Source: Thermoleophilia bacterium
Lineage (GTDB): Bacteria; Actinomycetota; Thermoleophilia; Gaiellales; Gaiellaceae
Assembly: GCA_014534295.1 (NCBI GenBank)
Contig: JACVRU010000078.1
Coordinates: 1-8,737, forward strand
Direction: 5' to 3'
DNA length: 8,737 nt
Shown piece after piece: positions 1-6,330 of this stretch. Numbering within the stretch: the first letter of the stretch is position 1; the number at the start of each line of letters is the position of its first letter. A program made the position numbers and the translations under genes. The notes under the pieces are model-generated. The model was given only the letters and a program-made list of their open reading frames with translations. It was not told where the DNA came from and did no database searches.

Positions 1-585
1 GACCTCGAGCGCGGCGAGCATCCGCTCGTCGCGCGGGTGCGCGATCTCCCCCGGGAGCCGCTCCTGCGGCTGATCCAGGCGAACCGGCAGGACCAGCGCA
101 TCTCGCGGTACCGCACGTTCGAGGACCTGGCGGCCTACTGCAGGCTCTCGGCGAACCCGGTCGGCGAGCTCGTCCTGCACGTGTTAGGCGCTGCGACGCC
201 GGCGCGCGTGGCCTGGTCGGACTCGATCTGCACGGGCCTGCAGCTCGCGGAGCACTGGCAGGACGTCGGCGAGGACCGGCGGGCCGGACGCATCTACCTC
301 CCGCTCGAGGATCTGGAGCGGTTCGGCGTCTCGGAGGGCTTCGAGCCGGTGGAGGCCTTCCGCGAGCTGATGCGCCTCGAGGTCGAGCGGGCGCGCGAGC
401 TCCTCCACGAGGGCCTGCCGCTCGTGGCCTCGCTCCGCGGGCGGCCGCGGCTCGCGGTCGCGGGCTTCGCCGGCGGTGGCTTCGCCGCGCTCGACGCGGT
501 CGAGCGCTCGGACTACGACGTGCTCGAGCGGTCGCCGCGTGCCAGCCGGGCCGAGCGCCTCGTCTGGGCCCTTCGGGTGGCATGA
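1..585 (+). CDS. hpnC: HpnC, squalene-synthase-like hydroxysqualene synthase (5' end missing)
   Basis: Trans-isoprenyl diphosphate synthase family protein. In the known HpnCDE route HpnC converts presqualene diphosphate to hydroxysqualene. The reading frame is open from base 1, so the start lies left of the window. About 194 residues are visible of a family length near 280, and the first Asp-rich motif is therefore absent. Visible family marks are ANRQDQ, the CRLSANPVG segment, and the second Asp-rich motif DVGED (from nt 262) followed by GRIYLP and EDLERFG. The C-terminal AVAGFAGGG helix is also typical. The stop TGA (583-585) overlaps the ATG of hpnD as ATGA, indicating translational coupling. 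Leu at 184-186 is encoded by TTA, the only in-frame TTA I found in the window. Assignment as HpnC rather than HpnD rests on gene order and the EHWQDV motif variant. Confidence 0.9.
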   Translation, partial: DLERGEHPLVARVRDLPREPLLRLIQANRQDQRISRYRTFEDLAAYCRLSANPVGELVLHVLGAATPARVAWSDSICTGLQLAEHWQDVGEDRRAGRIYLPLEDLERFGVSEGFEPVEAFRELMRLEVERARELLHEGLPLVASLRGRPRLAVAGFAGGGFAALDAVERSDYDVLERSPRASRAERLVWALRVA

Positions 586-1313
586 CGGGCGCAGTCGCTA
601 GGGGTTCGAGCTTCTACTACGGGCTGCGGCTGCTGCCGCGCGACCGCCGCGAGGCGATGTTCCGCGTCTACGAACGGGCGCGGCGGATCGACGACATCGC
701 CGACGGCGACCTCCCCGCCGGGGAGAAGCTGCGGCTGCTCGCCGCGGAGCGCGCCGCGGTCTCCTCGCCGGCGTTCCAAGACCTGATCGACGGCGCGGAG
801 ATGGACGTGCGGGGCACGGCCTACGAGACGTTCGACGAGCTCGTGCTCTACGCGCGCCGCGTGGGGGGCTCGATCGGGCGGCTCTCCCTGGAGGTGTTCG
901 GCTCCTCCGACCCGCAGCGGGCCGAGCCGTTGGCGGACGACCTCGGCGTCGCCCTCCAGCTGACGAACGTCCTCCGCGACGTCCGCGAGGATCTCGCGCG
1001 CGGCCGGGTCTACCTCCCGCGCGAGGACCTCGAGCGCTTCGGCGTCGAGCTCGAGCCGCCCTCCGGGCCGGTCGCCGACCTCGTCCGCTTCGAGGCGGCC
1101 CGGGCGGAGGAGTGGTTCGCGCGCGGACTGGGCGTCCTCGCCCACCTGGACCGGCCGAGCGCCACCTGCGTGGCCGCGATGGCGGGTGTCTACCGACGAA
1201 TCCTCGTGCGGATCGAGCGGGAGCCCGAGTCCGTGCTCGAGCGCCGGGTCTCGCTGCCCGCCTGGGAGAAGGGCTGGGTCGCGGCCCGGAGCCTGATCGG
1301 AGCGGCCGCATGA
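582..1313 (+). CDS. hpnD: HpnD, presqualene diphosphate synthase
   Basis: 243 residues, paralogous to the preceding gene. In the HpnCDE pathway HpnD condenses two farnesyl diphosphates to presqualene diphosphate. Visible family elements are GSSFYYGLRLLPR (8-20), the first Asp-rich motif DDIAD (37-41), LIDGAEMDV (68-76), YETFDEL, GSIGRLSLEVFG (96-107) and the second Asp-rich motif DVRED (133-137) with GRVYLP. Both metal-binding motifs are intact. The protein seems shorter than usual (about 280): only about 15 residues lie between the AEK segment and LIDGAEMD, where relatives usually have a longer helical stretch. The ATG overlaps the hpnC stop and the TGA overlaps the hpnE ATG, both as ATGA, so the three squalene genes should be translated together. 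Function is confident from motifs and context; full activity of the short form is uncertain. Confidence 0.93.
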   Translation: MTGAVARGSSFYYGLRLLPRDRREAMFRVYERARRIDDIADGDLPAGEKLRLLAAERAAVSSPAFQDLIDGAEMDVRGTAYETFDELVLYARRVGGSIGRLSLEVFGSSDPQRAEPLADDLGVALQLTNVLRDVREDLARGRVYLPREDLERFGVELEPPSGPVADLVRFEAARAEEWFARGLGVLAHLDRPSATCVAAMAGVYRRILVRIEREPESVLERRVSLPAWEKGWVAARSLIGAAA

Positions 1314-2605
1314 ACGCGGTCGTCGTCGGGGGCGGACTGGCGGGAGTCGCCGCGGCGCTCGAGCTCGCCGACGGCGGCGCCGACGTGACGCTGCTGGAGG
1401 CGCGGCCGCGGCTCGGCGGCGCCACCTTCTCCGTCGAGCGCGACGGGCTCTGGCTCGACAACGGCCAGCACGTCTTCCTGCGTTGCTTCACCGCGTACCG
1501 GGAATTGCTGCGCCGCCTCGGCGTCGAGGACAAGGTCGTCCTCCAGCAGCGGCTGGACATCCCCGTCTTGGGACCGGGCGGCCGCCGGGCGCAGCTGCGC
1601 CGGAGCGGCCTGCCGGCGCCCTTCCACCTCGTCGGCGCGATCGCGCAGTACGGCTTCCTGTCTCCGCTCGAGCGGCTGCGCGTGCTCCCGGCGGCGCGGG
1701 CCCTGGGGCGCCTCGACCTCGACGACCCCGAGCTCGACGAGCGCACGTTCGCGGACTGGCTCGGCGAGCACGGCCAGTCGGCGCGGGCCGTCGCGGCGCT
1801 CTGGAACCTGATCACGCTCCCCGCGGTGAACCTTCCAGCCGAGGAGGCGTCGCTGGCGCTCGGGGCGATGGTCTTCAAGGTCGGGCTGCTCGACGAGGCG
1901 GACGCGGGCGACCTCGGCTATGCGGCCGTTCCGCTCCAGCAGCTACACGGGGACGCGGCCGTGCGCGCGCTCGCGGACACAGGGGTCGAGGTGCGGACGA
2001 GGACGAGGGTCGTGGAGCTGCCGGCCGCGGACGCGGTCGTGCTCGCGGTGCCGCACGAGGAGGCGGCGGGGCTCGTGCCCGGGCTCGAGCGCGTCCGCGG
2101 GCTCGGCTTCTCGCCGATCCTCAACGTCCACGTCGTCTACGACCGGCGCGTCTGCGAGCACGACTTCGCGGCTGGGCTCGGCTCGCCGGCGCAGTTCGTC
2201 TTCGACCGGACCGCGTCGTCCGGGCTCGGGCGCGGCCAGTACCTGGCCGTCTCGGTCTCGGGAGCCTCCGACCATGCGGACCGCACGCTCGACGACCTGC
2301 GGGCGGAGTTCCTCCCGGCCCTCGCCGAGCTGTTCCCGGCGGCACGAGCCGCGCGCGTCGAGCGCTTCTTCGTCACGCGGGAGCCCGAGGCGACCTTCCG
2401 CGCCACGCCGGGGACGCGGGCGCTGCGGCCGGCGACGACCGCCGTCGAGGGCCTCTACCTCGCCGGCGCCTGGACCGACACCGGGTGGCCGGCGACGATG
2501 GAGGGCGCGGTCCGCAGCGGCCTCGCAGCGGCCCGCGCAGCCCTGGCCCAGCGAGACCCGGACGAATTGGTGGCTCTGAGCCACAAGGCCCCCCAGACCG
2601 CATGA
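1310..2605 (+). CDS. hpnE: HpnE, FAD-dependent hydroxysqualene dehydroxylase (squalene-forming)
   Basis: 431-residue flavin amine-oxidase/phytoene-desaturase-like protein. In the known pathway HpnE reductively removes the hydroxyl of hydroxysqualene to give squalene. The N-terminus is a clean Rossmann FAD site: VVVGGGLAG (4-12, Gly at 7, 9 and 12) and an acidic residue at the end of strand 2 (LLEAR, Glu30), followed by LGG. Also present are the NGQHVFLRC segment typical of HpnE and the C-terminal FAD-contact motif TGWPATMEGAVRSG. The start is ATG 1310, which overlaps the hpnD stop; GGAG at 1299-1302 sits seven bases upstream. The frame is open further upstream to 1112, but that part lies inside hpnD and has no FAD-domain character. 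The last residues (VALSHKAPQTA) lie beyond the conserved end and are encoded across a 15-bp palindrome that recurs in the start of shc. Confidence 0.93.
   Translation: MNAVVVGGGLAGVAAALELADGGADVTLLEARPRLGGATFSVERDGLWLDNGQHVFLRCFTAYRELLRRLGVEDKVVLQQRLDIPVLGPGGRRAQLRRSGLPAPFHLVGAIAQYGFLSPLERLRVLPAARALGRLDLDDPELDERTFADWLGEHGQSARAVAALWNLITLPAVNLPAEEASLALGAMVFKVGLLDEADAGDLGYAAVPLQQLHGDAAVRALADTGVEVRTRTRVVELPAADAVVLAVPHEEAAGLVPGLERVRGLGFSPILNVHVVYDRRVCEHDFAAGLGSPAQFVFDRTASSGLGRGQYLAVSVSGASDHADRTLDDLRAEFLPALAELFPAARAARVERFFVTREPEATFRATPGTRALRPATTAVEGLYLAGAWTDTGWPATMEGAVRSGLAAARAALAQRDPDELVALSHKAPQTA
2570..2584. repeat. 15-bp perfect palindrome, copy 1
   Basis: GTGGCTCTGAGCCAC: two 7-bp arms around a single central base. 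It lies within the last codons of hpnE and is followed by AA. The same palindrome, with A instead of T at the centre, recurs at 2640-2654. The pair could be an operator, or members of a dispersed genomic palindrome family; the sequence alone does not decide. Confidence 0.7.
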
Positions 2606-2613
2606 GCCCGTGA
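2602..2613 (+). other. Three-codon relay ORF between hpnE and shc
   Basis: ATG AGC CCG TGA. Its ATG overlaps the hpnE stop (ATGA), as at the two previous gene junctions, and its TGA overlaps the GTG start of shc (GTGA). It could pass terminating ribosomes from hpnE to shc. It could also be the relic of an older shc start codon separated from the gene by a small indel. The layout is seen directly; the function is inferred. Confidence 0.4.
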
Positions 2614-4469
2614 CCGACACGGTCCAGGGCAGAGCACTAGTGGCTCAGAGCCACAAAGTCCCAGGGGCCGAGCAGGCGCTGTCCCGAGCAGTCGAGCGGC
2701 TGCTCGCGCTCCAGCATCCGGACGGGTGGTGGAAGGGGCTGCTGGAGACGAACGTCAGCATCGACGCGGAGGACCTGCTCCTGCGCGAGTTCCTGGGTGT
2801 GCGGAACGAGGAGGACACCCGCGCGACCGCCGCCTGGATCCGCTCGAAGCAGCGCGAGGACGGCACCTGGTCGAACTTCCACGGCGGCCCGGCCGAGCTC
2901 TCCACCACCGTGGAGGCGTACACGGCACTCCGGCTCGCCGGCGACCCTCCGGACGCAGAGCACATGGGCCGCACGCGCGAGTTCGTCGTCGGCGCCGGCG
3001 GGATCGAGCGGACGCGGGTCTTCACGAGAATCTGGCTCGCGCTCTTCGGCCTCTGGCCGTGGTCGCGGGTGCCGGTGATCCCGCCCGAGCTGATCTTCCT
3101 GCCGCCGTCGGTGCCGCTCAACGCCTACGACTTCGCCTGCTGGGCGCGGCAGACCGTGGTCGCGCTGACGATCGTCTCGCACCATCGTCCCGTCAAGCCC
3201 GTCGGCTTCGACCTCGACGAGCTCCGCACGGGAGCCGCCACCCCCGTGCCCGGGATCTTCGGCGCGATCGACCGGCTCCTCCACCTCTACGAGCGGCTGC
3301 CGCTGAAGCCGTTCCGCGACCGTGCGCTGAAGCGGGTCGAGCAGTGGATCCTGGAGCGGCAGGAGGCGGACGGCTGCTGGGGCGGGATCCAGCCGCCGTG
3401 GGTCTACTCCCTGATCGCCCTGAGCCTCTGCGGCCGCGGGGTCGACGACCCGGCGCTCGCGCGCGGCCTCGCCGCCTTCGAGCGCTACACGGTGCGTGAG
3501 GACGGCCTGCGCTGGATCGAGGCCTGCCAGTCGCCGGTCTGGGACACGTGCCTGGCGATGCAGGCGCTCGCCGACGCGGGCCTCCCGCCCGGGCACGAGG
3601 CGCTCGACCGCGCCGCGCGGTGGCTGGTCGGCGAGGAGATCGACCACCGCGGCGACTGGGCGATCCGCCGGCCCGAGCTCGCGCCCGGCGGCTGGGCGTT
3701 CGAGTTCGACAACGACTGGTACCCGGACATCGACGACACGGCCGAGGTCGTGCTCGGCCTGCGCCGGGCGGAGCCCACGCCAGACGTCGAGGCGGCGGTC
3801 GAACGAGGCGTCGCGTGGACGCTCGGGATGGAATCGAGGACGGGCGGCTGGGGCGCCTTCGACGCGGACAATGTCCGCGGAGTCATGCGCAGACTCCCGT
3901 TCTGCGACTTCGGCGAGGTGATCGACCCGCCCTCCGCGGACGTGACCGCGCACGTCGTCGAGATGCTGGCCGGCGAGGGGCTCGACACGGCCCGCGGCGT
4001 CGACTGGCTGCTCGCCGAGCAGGAGGCGGACGGATCCTGGTTCGGGCGCTGGGGCGCCAACTACGTTTACGGGACCGGCCACGTCCTGCCCGCGCTCGTC
4101 AAGGCCGGCGTGCCGCCCGGCCACCCCGCGATCCGCCGGGCGGTGGCCTGGCTCGAACGCGTCCAGAACGAGGACGGCGGCTGGGGCGAGGACCTCCGCT
4201 CGTACGACGACCGCTCCTGGGCCGGGCGGGGCGCCTCGACGGCGTCGCAGACGGCCTGGGCGCTCTGGGGCCTGCACGCCGCCGGGGAGGCGGACGGCGA
4301 GGCGGCGCGGCGCGGGATCCAGTTCCTGGTGCGGACTCAGCGGGAGGACGGGGGCTGGGACGAGCCCTGGTACACGGGCACCGGCTTCCCCGGCGCCTTC
4401 TACATCAACTACCACCTCTACCGCCTGATCTTCCCCGTCTCGGCCCTCGGCCGGTGCCTCTCCTCGTAG
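2610..4469 (+). CDS. shc: Squalene-hopene cyclase (HpnF)
   Basis: 619-residue class II triterpene cyclase, close to the usual 620-650. It protonates squalene and cyclises it to hopene/hopanol, normally as a monotopic membrane enzyme. The catalytic DxDD motif is DIDDTA at 373-378, matching the position in Alicyclobacillus SHC. QW repeats stabilising the two alpha-barrels are at about 81-87, 251-257, 471-477, 519-525 and 577-583. Family signatures QSPVWDT (307-313), GWAFEF (361-366), GGWGAFDADN (412-421), the FCDFGEVIDPPSADVT segment and the GFPGAFYINYHLYR end are all present. The start is uncertain: GTG 2610 forms a GTGA overlap with a mini-ORF, while GTG 2640 is in frame and opens a palindromic repeat. 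Residues 1-20 are not conserved in the family. The 3' end overlaps hpnG if that gene starts at 4454. No internal breaks or missing motifs. Confidence 0.97.
   Translation: MTDTVQGRALVAQSHKVPGAEQALSRAVERLLALQHPDGWWKGLLETNVSIDAEDLLLREFLGVRNEEDTRATAAWIRSKQREDGTWSNFHGGPAELSTTVEAYTALRLAGDPPDAEHMGRTREFVVGAGGIERTRVFTRIWLALFGLWPWSRVPVIPPELIFLPPSVPLNAYDFACWARQTVVALTIVSHHRPVKPVGFDLDELRTGAATPVPGIFGAIDRLLHLYERLPLKPFRDRALKRVEQWILERQEADGCWGGIQPPWVYSLIALSLCGRGVDDPALARGLAAFERYTVREDGLRWIEACQSPVWDTCLAMQALADAGLPPGHEALDRAARWLVGEEIDHRGDWAIRRPELAPGGWAFEFDNDWYPDIDDTAEVVLGLRRAEPTPDVEAAVERGVAWTLGMESRTGGWGAFDADNVRGVMRRLPFCDFGEVIDPPSADVTAHVVEMLAGEGLDTARGVDWLLAEQEADGSWFGRWGANYVYGTGHVLPALVKAGVPPGHPAIRRAVAWLERVQNEDGGWGEDLRSYDDRSWAGRGASTASQTAWALWGLHAAGEADGEAARRGIQFLVRTQREDGGWDEPWYTGTGFPGAFYINYHLYRLIFPVSALGRCLSS
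2640..2654. repeat. 15-bp perfect palindrome, copy 2
   Basis: GTGGCTCAGAGCCAC, identical to 2570-2584 except for the central base, and again followed by AA. Start-to-start distance is 70 bp. It lies within the non-conserved N-terminal codons of shc and begins with an in-frame GTG that could itself be the start codon. Translated, both copies give similar peptides (VALSHKAP and VAQSHKVP). Confidence 0.7.
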
Positions 4470-4909
4470 CGCCCATGCGGATCGAGGCGTGGGCCGCCGG
4501 TGCGCGGAAGCTCGGCCGCCGGCCGCCCGCGGAGCCGTTCGTGCTCGTCGGGACGTGCGGGGCCGTCGACCCGAGCCTCCGCGCCGGGGACGTGGTCGTC
4601 GCCACGGAGGTGCGGCACCGCGATTCCACGCTCGCCGTCGACGCCGGGATCGCCGGGCGCCTCCGCCACCTGGAGCCGCGCATGGGACCGATCGAGACGG
4701 TCGACCGGATCGCGGGGCCAGGGGAGCGCGCGGCGCTGGACGGCGTCCTCGCGGTCGACCTCGAGTCCTTCTGGGTCGAGCCGAGCGCCGTCGTACGCGT
4801 CGTCGTCGACGAGGCCGGGCGGCGCCTGCTGCACCCGCGCACCCTCGTCGCGGGCGTACGCGCCCTGCGTACCCTGCGCCGGGTGGGCAGCGCGATAAGG
4901 TCCCCGTAG
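4454..4909 (+). CDS. hpnG: HpnG-type nucleoside phosphorylase-family protein, internally shortened
   Basis: Purine/uridine phosphorylase-like (MTAN fold) protein. HpnG is known to remove adenine from adenosylhopane on the way to ribosylhopane and bacteriohopanetetrol. Seen here: GTCGAVDPSLRAGDVVVATEV at about 33-53, cut here as GTCGAVDP then AGDVVVATEV, MGPIETVDR (77-85), the DLES motif (102-105, Glu104 matching the conserved MES Glu of the fold), and VVRVVVDEA with Asp119 as candidate catalytic acid. I chose GTG 4454 because PLLVAPMRIEA resembles the first beta-strand of the family; it overlaps shc by 16 bases. ATG 4475 is the alternative (144 residues). At 151 residues it is far shorter than the usual 200 or more. 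The Gly-rich segment (TGMG-like) normally between the first strand and GTCGA is missing, so phosphate or ribose binding may be impaired. The stop TAG directly abuts the ATG of hpnH. Confidence 0.8.
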   Translation: MPLLVAPMRIEAWAAGARKLGRRPPAEPFVLVGTCGAVDPSLRAGDVVVATEVRHRDSTLAVDAGIAGRLRHLEPRMGPIETVDRIAGPGERAALDGVLAVDLESFWVEPSAVVRVVVDEAGRRLLHPRTLVAGVRALRTLRRVGSAIRSP

Positions 4910-5914
4910 ATGTCGATCCCGCTTCGACAGTCCGCTCGCATCGCCGGGTACCTCCTGAAGCAGAAGGTCAAGCGGACGGAGAGGTTCCCGCTCCTCGTCG
5001 AGCTGGAGCCGCTCTACCAGTGCAACCTCGCCTGCTCGTTCTGCGGCAAGATCCAGCACCCCGACCACGTCCTCAAGCAGCGGATGCCGGTCGACCAGGC
5101 GGTCGCGGCGATCGAGGAGTGCGGCGCGCCGATGGTCTCGATCGCGGGCGGCGAGCCGCTCGTCCATCCCGAGGTGCACGTGATGGCGCAGGAGCTGATC
5201 AGGCGCAAGAAGTTCGTCTTCCTGTGCACGAACGGGATCCTGATGAAGAAGAAGCTCGACCTCTTCGAGCCCTCGCCCTACTTCGCGTGGGTCGTGCACC
5301 TCGACGGGATGCGCGAGCGGCACGACCGGTTCGTCGAGCGGGAGGGGATCTTCGACAAGGCAGTCGAGGCGATCGTCGAGGCGAAGCGCCGCGGCTTCCG
5401 CGTGAACACGAACACGACCTTCCTGACCACCGACACGCCGAAGACCGTGCGCGCCGTCCTCGACTTCCTCAACGACGAGCTCGAGGTCGACCAGATGATG
5501 ATCTCGCCCGCCTACGCGTACGAGAAGGCGCCCGACCAGGAGCACTTCCCGGGCGTGCGCCAGGCGCGGAAGCTGTTCTCCGAGGCGTTCGCGGACGGCC
5601 GCCGCAAGCGCTGGCGCATCAACCACACGCCGCTCTTCCTCGACTTCCTCGAGGGCAAGGCCGACTTCCAGTGCACGCCCTGGGGGATCCCGTCCTACTC
5701 GATCTTCGGCTGGCAGCGGCCCTGCTACCTGATGGCCGACGGGCACACGAAGACGTACCGGGAGCTGATCGAGACGACCGACTGGTCGAAGTACGGCCGC
5801 GGGAACGACCCACGCTGCTCCAACTGCATGGCCCACTGCGGCTACGAGCCGAGCGCCGTGCTCCGCTCGATGGACTCCATGCGGGAGTCGCTGCGCATGG
5901 TCTTCACGCGGTAG
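4910..5914 (+). CDS. hpnH: HpnH, adenosylhopane synthase (radical SAM)
   Basis: 334 residues, the normal family length. HpnH uses a 4Fe-4S cluster and S-adenosylmethionine to add a 5'-deoxyadenosyl group to diploptene, giving adenosylhopane, the first step of side-chain extension. The radical SAM motif is CNLACSFC with Cys38, Cys42 and Cys45. The GGEP SAM-binding motif follows in the segment VSIAGGEPLVHPE. The downstream part carries NTNTTF, and a C-terminal cysteine-rich segment contains CSNCMAHCGYEPS, typical of the HpnH/SPASM-like tail. The start ATG directly follows the hpnG stop, with AAGG at 4897-4900 nine bases upstream as a weak ribosome site. It is the last recognisable hopanoid gene in the window; no aminotransferase (hpnO) or glycosyl-transfer hpn gene follows. 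Confidence 0.97.
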   Translation: MSIPLRQSARIAGYLLKQKVKRTERFPLLVELEPLYQCNLACSFCGKIQHPDHVLKQRMPVDQAVAAIEECGAPMVSIAGGEPLVHPEVHVMAQELIRRKKFVFLCTNGILMKKKLDLFEPSPYFAWVVHLDGMRERHDRFVEREGIFDKAVEAIVEAKRRGFRVNTNTTFLTTDTPKTVRAVLDFLNDELEVDQMMISPAYAYEKAPDQEHFPGVRQARKLFSEAFADGRRKRWRINHTPLFLDFLEGKADFQCTPWGIPSYSIFGWQRPCYLMADGHTKTYRELIETTDWSKYGRGNDPRCSNCMAHCGYEPSAVLRSMDSMRESLRMVFTR

Positions 5915-5917
5915 CCG

Positions 5918-6088
5918 ATGGCCGAGAAGACGGAGCTGCTGCGACGGGTCCCGATCTTCGCCGGCTGCTCGGAGCGGGAGCTCGGGGCGATCGCCGCGGC
6001 GACGGCCGACTTCAGGCAGGACGGTCGCCGAGGGCTCACCTCAGAGGCGGACCCGTGCGCGAAGGCAGGAGCAAGAGGGATCTGCTGA
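5918..6088 (+). pseudogene. Truncated cyclic-nucleotide-binding (Crp-like) domain fragment, copy 1
   Basis: 56-residue ORF starting three bases after the hpnH stop. Residues 1-36 (ELLRRVPIFAGCSERELGAI and following, up to FRQDG) match the opening helices and first strand of the cNMP-binding domain as in Crp-type regulators. After about nt 6026 the resemblance stops and third-position GC falls (codons gga, gca, aga, tca appear). The rest reads through the 5' leader of the second copy until TGA. The beta-barrel and phosphate-binding cassette are absent, so it cannot bind a nucleotide as it stands. The parallel segment LLRRVPLFADCS in the next ORF lies 146 bp downstream, not a multiple of three. 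It most likely remains from a tandem duplication followed by deletion. Confidence 0.6.
6043..6047 (+). promoter_or_regulatory. Ribosome binding site for the second cNMP-domain ORF
   Basis: AGAGG seven bases before GTG 6055. This decides the start, because the frame is open far upstream within hpnH without coding character there. Confidence 0.5.
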
Positions 6089-6330
6089 GGAGGGTGCCGC
6101 TGTTCGCCGATTGCTCCGACGAGCTCGAGGCGGTGGCGCGCGTCACCGACGAGCTGAGGCTCCTCGGAGGCCGCGTGCTGCTGGCGCAGGCGGCGAGGGA
6201 ACGGGAGCTGCTCGTGCTCCTCGAGGGCGAGCTCGACCGGCTGCCGCGCGAGGTGCCGACGATCGCCGACGAGGTGAACCGTGCGGTCGCGAGCGGCTCC
6301 GGCCCGAGGAGGCTTAGCGGGCCGCGCTGA
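6055..6330 (+). CDS. Short Crp-like cyclic-nucleotide-binding domain protein, incomplete (copy 2)
   Basis: 91 residues from GTG 6055. DLLRRVPLFADCSDELEAVA (9-28), then GGRVLLAQAARERELLVLLEGELD, follows the family pattern of helix A, first strand and the F-V-L-x-E-G-E strand. Where relatives read like AGTVLVREGEPG, this copy has GGRVLLAQAARE, losing the conserved acidic-Gly turn. The domain stops after the EGELD strand, so the phosphate-binding cassette (FGE...R-A) and any helix-turn-helix are missing. GC at third positions is about 90%, so it is or recently was translated. It overlaps copy 1 by 34 bases and its TGA overlaps the proposed CTG start of the next gene. It could be a decaying regulator gene or a minimal protein; I infer decay, and no function can be assigned. 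Confidence 0.6.
   Translation: MREGRSKRDLLRRVPLFADCSDELEAVARVTDELRLLGGRVLLAQAARERELLVLLEGELDRLPREVPTIADEVNRAVASGSGPRRLSGPR
6306..6312 (+). promoter_or_regulatory. Shine-Dalgarno-like GAGGAGG before the membrane protein gene
   Basis: GAGGAGG inside the end of the short cNMP ORF, 14 bases before CTG 6327. Spacing is longer than ideal, but it is the best purine-rich site near the point where the next coding frame opens (after TAG 6315-6317). Confidence 0.35.

Noticed and set aside
1112..1309. Upstream extension of the hpnE frame to 1112
   Set aside because: The added residues are Arg/Pro-rich and lie inside hpnD. The FAD motif begins right after ATG 1310, which has the ATGA overlap and an upstream GGAG.
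582..1313. Possibility that HpnC and HpnD are phytoene synthases of a carotenoid cluster
   Set aside because: The neighbours are squalene-hopene cyclase, HpnG and HpnH, and HpnE has the NGQHVFLRC and PATMEGAVRSG signatures. The hopanoid pathway explains all of them.
598..1878. 426-codon minus-strand frame opposite hpnD and hpnE
   Set aside because: Dominated by Arg, Ser, Pro and Ala with no recognisable fold, and overlaps two well-supported genes.
2560..2660. Possible tRNA-like or attachment-site sequence at the repeated palindrome
   Set aside because: There is no cloverleaf, anticodon stem or T-loop, and no integrase or mobile gene nearby. The palindromes stand alone.
2637..4415. 592-codon open frame on the minus strand opposite shc
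   Set aside because: It is antisense to a cyclase with all its motifs intact, and its translation is rich in Arg, Pro, Glu and Val with no domain. Long antisense frames are expected at this GC content.
4418..5836. 472-codon open frame on the minus strand opposite hpnG and hpnH
   Set aside because: Low-complexity composition and antisense to a complete radical SAM gene. A composition shadow.
5915..6330. Complete Crp/Fnr transcription factor gene after hpnH
   Set aside because: No helix-turn-helix or phosphate-binding cassette is readable in any plus-strand frame; only N-terminal domain pieces are present.
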